Below, piece after piece: positions 1 through 5,159 of a DNA stretch of 6,607 bases (within the stretch, counting starts at the first letter, position 1; each line of letters opens with the position of its first letter). The position numbers were made by a program, and so were the translations under genes. Below the pieces are notes generated by a model. The model was not told the origin of the DNA, did not search any database, and worked only from the letters and a program-made list of their open reading frames with translations. Where the stretch lies: NCBI GenBank assembly GCA_965365655.1, contig CBDUCN010000289.1, positions 1 to 6,607 of the forward strand, written 5' to 3'. Origin of the DNA: JBFHNV01 sp965365655 (lineage in GTDB: Bacteria > Pseudomonadota > Gammaproteobacteria > HK1).

Positions 1-809
1 CCGGCCGCGATCTCCGCGATCTCGTTCGTGATCGCCTCCTGGCGTGCGATGCGGTACGCGCCGCGAAGCTCGCCGAGCTTCGTCTCGACGCTCGTGCGCG
101 CGGCGTTCATCGCGACCAGCCGCGCGCCGTTCTCGCTCGCGAGCGTCTCCACCGTCGCGTGCACGAGCTCGCCGAGCACCCATTCGGCCAGCACCGCGTC
201 CGCGAGCGCCGGGACCGGCAGGTTCACGAGCGATCCGCCTTCGACGGGCGGCAGCGCCTCGCGGTCGACCGGCAGCAGGCGGTGTTCCACGAGCTCGGTG
301 CTGCCGCTGCCGGTGTACCGGGGGAACAGCAGGTCGACGCCGTCGGCGTGCTCGTGCTCGGTCAGCGCGTCCAGCGTGGCCGCGAGCTGCCGCGCGATCG
401 GCGGGCCCGCCTGCACGTGCGCTCCGAGCGGGAGCCGTGCGTGCACCTCGAGGCCGCGCTGCTCCGCGAGGTCGGCGCCGCGGTCGCCGACGACGATGCG
501 CGCGGCCGCGTCCTCGCGCGCGGCCGCCCGGTCGACCAGGCGCTCGGCCAGCGCGCCGACGAAGCCGTGCTCGGGCATGAAGGCCACCAGCACCGGGCGA
601 CGCGTCGCGGCGGGCGGCGCCTCGACGCCGAGAGCGAGCACCTCGGCGAGCGCCTGCGCGACGGTGTCGGCGTAGGCCCGCGTGCCGGGCAGCGCGGCCT
701 GCGCCTCCTGCAGCCGTACCGCCGCCATGGCCCGCATCGCGCCGAAGATCTCGTGGATGTCCGTGGCCGACTCCAGCCGCCGCTGGATGCGCTCGAGGGA
801 CTCCGTCAC
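1..809 (-). CDS. atpG: N-ATPase F1 subunit gamma (AtpG), 3'-truncated by the window edge
   Basis: Central rotor stalk of the F1 head; it rotates inside the alpha3-beta3 ring and couples catalysis to the c-ring. I translated this frame by hand: 269 codons, no stop, running off position 1. The N-terminal helix (about residues 5-35) carries the gamma signature IFGAMRAMAAVRL, equivalent to ITKAMEMVAASKM in ordinary gamma, with Met25 at the conserved position. A Rossmann-like middle part follows (about 55-200; PVLVAFMPEHGFVGAL corresponds to the VSTDRGLCGGLN region). The C-terminal helix has SENGARLVAMNAARTS and ARQEAITNEIAEIAAG, where gamma proteins normally end, so only some 10-20 residues are missing. 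Translation starts at GTG (809-807), which overlaps the atpA stop as GTGA. No good Shine-Dalgarno precedes it, so translation is probably coupled to atpA. Start and identity are secure. Confidence 0.95.
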   Translation of the reverse strand, partial: MTESLERIQRRLESATDIHEIFGAMRAMAAVRLQEAQAALPGTRAYADTVAQALAEVLALGVEAPPAATRRPVLVAFMPEHGFVGALAERLVDRAAAREDAAARIVVGDRGADLAEQRGLEVHARLPLGAHVQAGPPIARQLAATLDALTEHEHADGVDLLFPRYTGSGSTELVEHRLLPVDREALPPVEGGSLVNLPVPALADAVLAEWVLGELVHATVETLASENGARLVAMNAARTSVETKLGELRGAYRIARQEAITNEIAEIAA

Positions 810-2353
810 GGGACGGCGCCCGCCCGTGTCCCGGGAGCGGCCGCGATCTCGTCCGCGAGCTCGACGAGGACGCGCTCCAGCGCATCCGCGTCCTCGGGCG
901 CGAGGCTGCCGGTGCGCTCGACGCGCTCGACCACGCGCGCCGCGTCGCGCGCGAGCCGCGCCGGCAGCGCCGTGCGGAAGCCGGCGATGCGCTCCGGCTC
1001 GAGTCGATCGATGACGCCGCGCGCGACCGCGAGCAGCTGTGCGACCTGCACGCCGGGCGCGAGCGGCGCGAGGCGGCCCTGGCGCAGCAGCGCGCGGATC
1101 CGCCGGCCGCGCTCGACGGTCCTGCGCGTGCGTTCGTCCGCGGTGGCGCCGAAACGCGTGAACAGCTCGAGCTCGAGGAACTGCGCGTACTCCAGCCGAA
1201 GGGTCCCGGCGAGCTCGCGCATGGCCGGCACCTGGGTCTTGCCTCCGACGCGGCTGACGCTACGGCCGACGTCGACCGCCGGCTTCTCCCCCTCCTCGAA
1301 CAGCCGCGAGTCGAGGTAGATCTGCCCGTCGGTGATCGAGATGAGGTTGGTCGGGATGTAAGCGCTCAGGTTGCCGGCCTGGGTCTCGGCGATCGGTAGC
1401 ACCGTGAGCGAGCCGCCGCCGCGCTCGGGCGAGAGGTGCGCGGCGCGCTCGAGCAGGCGCGCGTGCAGCCAGAACACGTCCCCCGGGTACGCTTCCCGCC
1501 CCGGGGGCTCGCGCAGCAGCAGCGCGATCTGACGGTGCACCGCGGCGTGCTTGGTCAGATCGTCGATCACGAGCAGCGCGTGCCCGCCGCGATCGCGCAC
1601 GTGCTCGGCGATGCTGGTCGCGGCGTAGGGCGCGATCCACTGCAGTCCGGGCGGTGCCTGCGCCTCGGCCACGACGAACACCGTGCGCTCGAACGGGCCG
1701 TGGGCGCGCACCGCCTCGACCACCTGGCGAACGGTGGACGAGCGTTGGCCGATGGCGGCGTACACGCAGACGACGTCGCTCGACGCTTGCGCGACGATGG
1801 TCTCGACGCCGATCGACGTCTTGCCGGTGGCGCGGTCGCCGATGACGAGCTCGCGCTGGCCGCGCCCGATCGGGAACATCGCGTCGATGGTCGCGACGCC
1901 GGTGTAGAGCGGATCGACGACGAGGTCGCGCTCGGTGATGCCGGGTGCCGGCCGCTCGATGGGCAGCCACGTCTCGGCCTCGGGCGCAGGGCCGCCGTCG
2001 AGCGGGCGGCCGAGGGGATCCACGACGCGCCCGAACAGTGCGTCGCCCACCGGCACCCGGGCGAGCGCGCCGGTGGCGTGCACGGTGTCGCCGGCGGCGA
2101 GGTGACGGTGCTCGCCGAGCACCAGGCAGCCGACCCGGTCCGCGGCGAGCTCCAGCGCCAGCGCGAGCCCGCCGCCGGGCAGGCGCAGCAGCTCGTCGAG
2201 ACGTACCGAAGGCAGACCCGAGACCCACGCCACTCCGTCGCCGAGGCGCTCGATGCGCCCGACCTCGTCGAGTCGCGGCCTCGCGCCCGCGCGCGACGCC
2301 GCGTCGACGTCGGGCGTCCAGGTCGCGACGAGATCCGCGAGCGACCCGCTCAT
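806..2353 (-). CDS. atpA: N-ATPase F1 subunit alpha (AtpA)
   Basis: Non-catalytic nucleotide-binding subunit of the F1 hexamer; 515 residues, normal for alpha. Visible parts: N-terminal beta-barrel (about 27-95); P-loop IGDRATGKTS at 171-180 with Lys178/Thr179; AAIGQRSSTVRQ near 199-210; Walker B LLVIDD ending at Asp264-Asp265; SVSRVGG at 365-371, whose Arg368 is the arginine finger reaching into the beta active site; then a helical C-terminal domain. The usual P-loop Gln is Ala175. The start is ATG 2353-2351, overlapping the atpF stop by 4 nt (ATGA). The open frame continues 252 codons further upstream, but that stretch is out of frame across atpF and does not resemble alpha. It is followed by atpG through a GTGA overlap. 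The sequence belongs to the alternate F1F0 alpha family by context and length; the subfamily call rests mainly on the operon. Confidence 0.97.
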   Translation of the reverse strand: MSGSLADLVATWTPDVDAASRAGARPRLDEVGRIERLGDGVAWVSGLPSVRLDELLRLPGGGLALALELAADRVGCLVLGEHRHLAAGDTVHATGALARVPVGDALFGRVVDPLGRPLDGGPAPEAETWLPIERPAPGITERDLVVDPLYTGVATIDAMFPIGRGQRELVIGDRATGKTSIGVETIVAQASSDVVCVYAAIGQRSSTVRQVVEAVRAHGPFERTVFVVAEAQAPPGLQWIAPYAATSIAEHVRDRGGHALLVIDDLTKHAAVHRQIALLLREPPGREAYPGDVFWLHARLLERAAHLSPERGGGSLTVLPIAETQAGNLSAYIPTNLISITDGQIYLDSRLFEEGEKPAVDVGRSVSRVGGKTQVPAMRELAGTLRLEYAQFLELELFTRFGATADERTRRTVERGRRIRALLRQGRLAPLAPGVQVAQLLAVARGVIDRLEPERIAGFRTALPARLARDAARVVERVERTGSLAPEDADALERVLVELADEIAAAPGTRAGAVP

Positions 2354-3123
2354 TCCGGCCCCGGAGCCGTCGTGTCCTGTGCACCGGCGCCCAGCGCCGA
2401 CTCGATGTCCTCGAGCGCATCGCGCCAGGAGTGGCGCATCACCACGCCGGGGAAATGGATCTCGATGCCCGCGATCAGCGAGCCGTCCACCGAGAAGTCG
2501 AGGTCCAGGTCCCGTTCGAGCGCGCGTTCGAGGCGATCGCGGCAATCCGCCTGGCGCCCGGCGTCGAGCGGCTCGGCGCTCACCACGCGCACGCCCGCGC
2601 TCTCGCCGAGGCCGGCGAAGAGCCGGACGCGATCGTCGTGCGACATGCGGCGTAGCCGCTCGCAGACCGCGTCGACGAAGCGGCCGTCGCCCTCCGGCGG
2701 CGTGCTCATCGCGAGCAGCCGGCGGGCCACCTCGATGCCGATCTCGACGCTCTTGCGCCGCAGCGCTCGCGCCGCGTCCGCCCGCTCCTCGTCGAGCCGG
2801 GCGCGGCCGGCGGCGAGCAGCCGCTCCATCTGCGCGCGCGCCTGCGCCTCGACGCGCGCGCGCTCCTGCTGCGCCAGGGCGTGGGCCGCGTCCAGCGCCC
2901 GATCGCGCTCCGCGGCCGCCGCCTCGCGCTCGGCCGCGAGCCGCTCGCGCTCGGCCGCGAGCGCCTGGTGCGCGGCCTCGTCGGCCTGCTGCAGCGACTC
3001 GATCTCCGCCTGGCGCCGGGCGATCACACCGAGCACCGGCCGATAGAGCAGGCGCTCGAGCAGCCACACGAGCACCACGAAGTTCACGACCTCGAGGCCG
3101 ATGGTCCACGGATCGAAGCTCAT
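2350..3123 (-). CDS. atpF: N-ATPase peripheral stalk subunit b with fused delta-like C-terminal domain (AtpF)
   Basis: Stator subunit anchoring F1 to the membrane. It is 257 residues against about 155-165 for ordinary b. One N-terminal membrane helix (about 8-28, EVVNFVVLVWLLERLLYRPV) matches classical b, with its NF.....LL pattern and the YRPV after the helix. A long charged Ala/Glu/Arg coiled coil covers about 35-135 and includes a duplicated heptad. The C-terminal part (about 150-240) resembles the end of subunit delta/OSCP: VRVVSAEPL (178-186), then DGSLIAGIEI (213-222), corresponding to the 'VTSAxPL' and 'DPSLIGGV' blocks of delta. No atpH gene is present, so this domain presumably caps the alpha hexamer. 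The start is the first ATG after the 86-nt gap; the possible ribosome site is weak and lies in a hairpin. The end overlaps atpA by 4 nt. Confidence 0.94.
   Translation of the reverse strand: MSFDPWTIGLEVVNFVVLVWLLERLLYRPVLGVIARRQAEIESLQQADEAAHQALAAERERLAAEREAAAAERDRALDAAHALAQQERARVEAQARAQMERLLAAGRARLDEERADAARALRRKSVEIGIEVARRLLAMSTPPEGDGRFVDAVCERLRRMSHDDRVRLFAGLGESAGVRVVSAEPLDAGRQADCRDRLERALERDLDLDFSVDGSLIAGIEIHFPGVVMRHSWRDALEDIESALGAGAQDTTAPGPE
2923..2962 (-). repeat. 21-nt-period tandem repeat in atpF (duplicated coiled-coil heptad)
   Basis: A 19-nt sequence occurs twice as a direct repeat, at 2923-2941 and 2944-2962 on the plus strand, with a period of 21 nt. In AtpF this is a seven-residue period: AAERERL, AAEREAA, AAERDRA around residues 56-76. 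The period is exactly one coiled-coil heptad, so the repeat keeps both frame and helical register. It looks like a small in-frame duplication within the stator stalk. Confidence 0.8.
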
Positions 3124-3127
3124 GTCG

Positions 3128-3140
3128 GCCGGTTCCCGGC
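3128..3140 (-). promoter_or_regulatory. Possible RNA hairpin next to the atpF start codon
   Basis: In the transcript this reads GCCGG-GAA-CCGGC, a perfect 5-bp G/C stem with a 3-nt loop, ending 4 nt before the atpF ATG. The only Shine-Dalgarno-like bases upstream of atpF (GGGA, minus-strand 3137-3134, 10 nt from the ATG) fall partly inside the stem and loop. The structure could therefore lower atpF translation. Short G/C palindromes are frequent in DNA this rich in G+C, so the functional reading is an inference. Confidence 0.3.
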
Positions 3141-3151
3141 GGCCTGCTTCG

Positions 3152-3175
3152 TGAAGGTTCGCGGCACGCGCTTCA
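3152..3175 (-). promoter_or_regulatory. Possible RNA hairpin in the atpE-atpF gap
   Basis: In the transcript TGAAG CGCG TGC CGCG AAC CTTCA can fold into a 5-bp outer stem (3152-3156 with 3171-3175) and a 4-bp CGCG inner stem (3160-3163 with 3167-3170). It has a 3-nt loop and a one-sided 3-nt bulge. No U-run follows, so it does not look like a standard intrinsic terminator. It lies 35 nt downstream of the atpE stop codon, in the only sizeable intergenic gap. It could stabilise the 3' end of the atpE message or mark a processing point; chance folding cannot be excluded. Confidence 0.35.
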
Positions 3176-3209
3176 TCTCGACGTCCCGCGAATCAACCCG
3201 CCGCGCCAC

Positions 3210-3452
3210 TCATGCGATGAACGGGTTCGCGAACAGCACGAGCAACGCGACGACCAGGCAGTAGATCGCCATCGTCTCGATCATCGCGAGTCCGACGAAG
3301 AGCGTGCGCGATATGATCCCCGCCGCCTCGGGCTGGCGCGCGAGCGCGTCCATCGCGGCAGCCACCGCACGGCCTTCTCCGAGCGCGGGGCCGATGGCGC
3401 CGAACGCGACCGCGACGACGGCGCCGAGAATGCTGATCATCTCAATGGTCAT
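3210..3452 (-). CDS. atpE: N-ATPase subunit c, rotor ring proteolipid (AtpE)
   Basis: Forms the ion-carrying rotor ring in the membrane; 80 residues, typical length. It has two membrane helices (about 8-34 and 48-76) joined by the polar loop ARQPE (38-42), which contacts gamma and epsilon. The ion-carrying carboxylate is Glu59 in helix 2, within AMIETMAIY. Helix 1 carries a second acid, Glu26, in GEG (25-27), where classic Na+ rings have Gln. Thr60 and Tyr64 occupy positions that are Na+ ligands in Ilyobacter-type rings, but the following position is Met61 rather than Thr. The Gly-rich packing motif of helix 1 is AIGPALGEG, with Ala at two of its usual Gly positions. The start ATG lies 7 nt after the atpB stop, preceded by AGAGG. 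Identity is secure; ion specificity is not. Confidence 0.97.
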   Translation of the reverse strand: MTIEMISILGAVVAVAFGAIGPALGEGRAVAAAMDALARQPEAAGIISRTLFVGLAMIETMAIYCLVVALLVLFANPFIA

Positions 3453-3459
3453 GACACGC

Positions 3460-4131
3460 TTAGCCTCTTTCGATGGAGCCCACCGCGGCGCCGATGAAGA
3501 CCGCGGAGAGCACGGTGAAGATGTACGCCTGCACGACGCCGGTCAGCAGCTCGAGCGCCATCAGCGGCACCGGCACGAGCAGGCCCGCGAGCGAGAGCAC
3601 GATCGCGATGACGAAGTGCCCGCTCATCACGTTCCCGAACAGCCGCACCATCAGCGAGAAGGTCCGGGTCAGCTCGGAGAGCACGTTCAGCGGCAGCATG
3701 AACCAGCGCGGCTCGAGGTAGGCGGCGAGGTAGCGGCCGAGACCCTGGCGCCGGATGCCGTACCAGTGGGTGGAGAAGAACACCACCAGCGCGAGCGCGG
3801 TCGCGGTCTCCACGTACGCGGTCGGCGGCGTCACGCCCGGGAACAGGCCGCAGAGATTCGCCGCGAGCAGGAACAGGAACAGCGTGCCGAGCAGCGCGAG
3901 ATAGGGCCGCGGGTCGCAGTGCATCGTGTCGCGCAGCTGTCCCTCGATCGCGAGTACGACGATCTCCAGCGCGCTCTGCCAGCGAGAAGGCCGGCTCTCG
4001 AGGTGGCGCGACGCGAGCCACGCGATGCCGGCGAGCGCCGCGGCGACGCCGCACGCCCCTAGCACGGGCACGGTGATCGGCACCGGGCCGAGCTGGAAGA
4101 CGACGGGCGCGACGAGCGGCGAGTCGGTCAT
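3460..4131 (-). CDS. atpB: N-ATPase subunit a, ion channel stator (AtpB)
   Basis: Membrane subunit that forms the two ion half-channels against the c-ring; 223 residues, short for subunit a as in the alternate family. About five hydrophobic segments are visible (roughly 18-40, 77-98, 105-122, 172-192, 197-218). The essential arginine is Arg163 in MVRLFGNVMSGH (161-172). The last helix has the conserved QAYIFTVLS, with Gln201. His172 and Glu194 sit where E. coli has Glu219 and His245. This reciprocal swap is known from other subunit a proteins and keeps the pair. NLCGLFPG (92-99) matches the NLxGLxPG block. ATG 4131-4129 overlaps the atpR stop by 4 nt (ATGA), so coupling with atpR is likely. 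The gene is intact. Confidence 0.96.
   Translation of the reverse strand: MTDSPLVAPVVFQLGPVPITVPVLGACGVAAALAGIAWLASRHLESRPSRWQSALEIVVLAIEGQLRDTMHCDPRPYLALLGTLFLFLLAANLCGLFPGVTPPTAYVETATALALVVFFSTHWYGIRRQGLGRYLAAYLEPRWFMLPLNVLSELTRTFSLMVRLFGNVMSGHFVIAIVLSLAGLLVPVPLMALELLTGVVQAYIFTVLSAVFIGAAVGSIERG
3464..3468 (-). promoter_or_regulatory. Ribosome binding site of atpE
   Basis: AGAGG on the minus strand (3468-3464) sits in the last codons of atpB and ends 11 nt before the atpE ATG. The spacing is slightly long, but this is the only clear purine-rich match. It supports ATG 3452-3450 rather than the internal Met5 as start. Confidence 0.5.
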
Positions 4132-4409
4132 CGCAAGCGTCCCAGCCGGACGATGCGGCCGGCCGTGAATCCGACCAGCGCGGCGACCAGCGCGGGTGCG
4201 CCGATCGTGGCCGTGACCGTGAACGCGGCGGCGACCGCCGCGAGACGCGCGAGGTGCAGACCCACCGCACGCCAGGGCGCGCCCGGCGCGAGGTACAGCC
4301 GGACGTTGGCGCCGAGCGCGGCGAGGTGCGCGATCGCGAGCGCGAACCCGCCGCCCAGCCCGAGCACCAGCTCCGCCGCGACCCGTGCCGTGAGCCCGCC
4401 GTCCGTCAT
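4128..4409 (-). CDS. atpR: N-ATPase accessory membrane protein AtpR
   Basis: A 93-residue, very hydrophobic protein with three predicted membrane helices (about 9-31, 49-68, 70-87). AtpR is found only in N-ATPase operons; its role is unproven. It has been suggested to assist c-ring assembly or ion handling through intramembrane arginines facing the c-subunit glutamate. Candidates here are Arg55 (HLARLAAV, helix 2) and Arg85 (TAGRIV, end of helix 3). The reading frame has an earlier ATG at 4475, but the start at 4409 is preferred. GGAG lies 7 nt before it, the downstream sequence matches the usual AtpR N-terminus, and the extra 22 residues of the longer form are polar and would overlap atpQ by 34 nt. 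The call rests on length, topology and its position between atpQ and atpB; sequence conservation in this family is low. Confidence 0.88.
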   Translation of the reverse strand: MTDGGLTARVAAELVLGLGGGFALAIAHLAALGANVRLYLAPGAPWRAVGLHLARLAAVAAAFTVTATIGAPALVAALVGFTAGRIVRLGRLR

Positions 4410-4411
4410 CG

Positions 4412-4420
4412 CCTCGCTCC
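4412..4420 (-). promoter_or_regulatory. Ribosome binding site deciding the atpR start
   Basis: The minus strand reads GGAGCGAGG just before GCG-free spacing bases CG and the ATG at 4409-4407; GGAG (4420-4417) is 7 nt from the ATG. It is the clearest Shine-Dalgarno in the window. It lies in the 32-nt gap after the atpQ stop and argues against the upstream in-frame ATG at 4475. Confidence 0.65.
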
Positions 4421-4441
4421 GCTCGTTGCCGTCATTCGCGG

Positions 4442-4720
4442 CTATTCCTCGTTCATCCGGCGCCACACCAGCCACAGGCCGGCGCCTGCGCCGAGCAGCA
4501 CCAGGGCGGCGGTGAACACGATGCCGCCGCCGCGCAGCCCGTCCAGCCAGCGCCCGAGGAACGCGCCGCCGACGCTGGGCGCGACGACGATCCAGCCGTA
4601 GGCCCCGATCATCGCGAGGTTGCGCGCCAGGGGGCGCTCGCCCTCGCGGCGCCAGCGGGCTTCGCGCGCCCGGCGCCGGCGCGCGGCCTCGGCCAGACGG
4701 TCGTCGTCACTCTTCGCCAT
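4442..4720 (-). CDS. atpQ: N-ATPase AtpQ (AtpI-like two-helix membrane protein)
   Basis: A 92-residue protein with a strongly basic/acidic N-terminal part (residues 1-33, rich in Arg) and two membrane helices (about 35-58 and 66-86). The first ends with GGAFLGRWLDG (51-61), the G..LGRWLD signature of the AtpI/'ATPase_gene1' family, whose members are implicated in c-ring assembly and have been proposed as Mg2+/Ca2+ transporters. In N-ATPase operons this gene always sits between atpC and atpR, as here. The start is taken as ATG 4720-4718 (MAKSDDD). The frame continues to an earlier ATG at 4783, but that would overlap atpC by 77 nt and add residues unlike the family. Even the chosen start overlaps atpC by 14 nt. 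The stop is TAG at 4444-4442. Confidence 0.9.
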   Translation of the reverse strand: MAKSDDDRLAEAARRRRAREARWRREGERPLARNLAMIGAYGWIVVAPSVGGAFLGRWLDGLRGGGIVFTAALVLLGAGAGLWLVWRRMNEE

Positions 4721-5159
4721 CCGCTGTCTCGCCGCGTGGTGCGAGCCGGCCGGGCGCCGCGGGAATATCGCCCGGGCGCGCATAGCGCAGCAGGTGCTCT
4801 AGCGCCGAGACGTGCAGCCGTCGCGCGTGGATTCGGGCGTCGCGCAGCTCCTCGTCCGTCGCGCGCAGACGCTCGATCACGTCCCGCTCCAGGCGTTCGA
4901 GATCCTCGCCCGGCACGGCCTCCTGGGTGGCGAGCGCGACCCGCTGTCCGTCGCGCACCGTGAGCACGCCGCCGCGCACCGCGCAGTGGCGTTCGACACC
5001 GTCGCGGCGGCGCCAGCTCACGACCGACACCGGGAGCACCGTGATCAGATCCGCGTGGCCCGGCCAGATCCCGAAGCCGCCGCTCGCATCCTCCGCGCGC
5101 ACCGAGACCACGTCGTCCTCGCGCACCGCGATGGAGGCCGGGGTCGCGATCTCGAGCAT
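4707..5159 (-). CDS. atpC: N-ATPase F1 subunit epsilon (AtpC)
   Basis: Small rotor subunit at the base of gamma; in F-ATPases it contacts the c-ring and can inhibit hydrolysis. It is 150 residues. The N-terminal beta-sandwich (about 1-85) carries DVVSVRAEDASGGFGIWPGH, equivalent to the 'GeLGILPGHAPL' block, followed by CAVRGGVLTVRDG (64-76). The helical part (about 88-125) is charged and leads into a Pro/Gly/Glu-rich tail that looks unstructured. ATG 5159-5157 overlaps the atpD stop by one base (TGATG). The frame is open a further 33 codons upstream, but those codons are Arg/Gly-rich and overlap atpD. The stop overlaps atpQ by 14 nt. A separate epsilon right after beta, ahead of the Fo genes, is characteristic of the N-ATPase order. 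Confidence 0.94.
   Translation of the reverse strand: MLEIATPASIAVREDDVVSVRAEDASGGFGIWPGHADLITVLPVSVVSWRRRDGVERHCAVRGGVLTVRDGQRVALATQEAVPGEDLERLERDVIERLRATDEELRDARIHARRLHVSALEHLLRYARPGDIPAAPGRLAPRGETADGEE

Noticed and set aside
159..1319. 386-codon plus-strand open frame antisense to atpG and atpA
   Set aside because: Low-complexity Arg/Ala/Gly-rich translation opposite conserved gamma and alpha sequence, explained by G+C codon bias.
1436..3046. 536-codon plus-strand open frame antisense to atpA and atpF
   Set aside because: It lies opposite two clearly real genes, has no recognisable domain and an Arg/Ala/His-rich composition. Long antisense frames are expected where third codon positions are nearly all G or C.
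2354..3109. Upstream 252-codon extension of the atpA frame through atpF
   Set aside because: Its translation is Arg/Ala/Gly-rich with no alpha similarity, while the other frame encodes a well-formed AtpF. The ATGA overlap at 2350-2353 marks the natural alpha start.
3152..3175. Intrinsic terminator after atpE
   Set aside because: The stem has no following U-run in the transcript direction, and essential operon genes continue downstream, so termination here is unlikely.
3304..4062. 252-codon plus-strand open frame across atpE and atpB
   Set aside because: Its translation is dominated by His/Glu/Arg-rich low-complexity runs, the typical antisense image of Leu/Ala/Val-rich membrane proteins.
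3449..4270. 273-codon minus-strand open frame overlapping atpB and atpR in a different frame
   Set aside because: Arg/Ser/Ala-rich shadow frame; the overlapping atpB and atpR frames carry membrane helices and conserved motifs.
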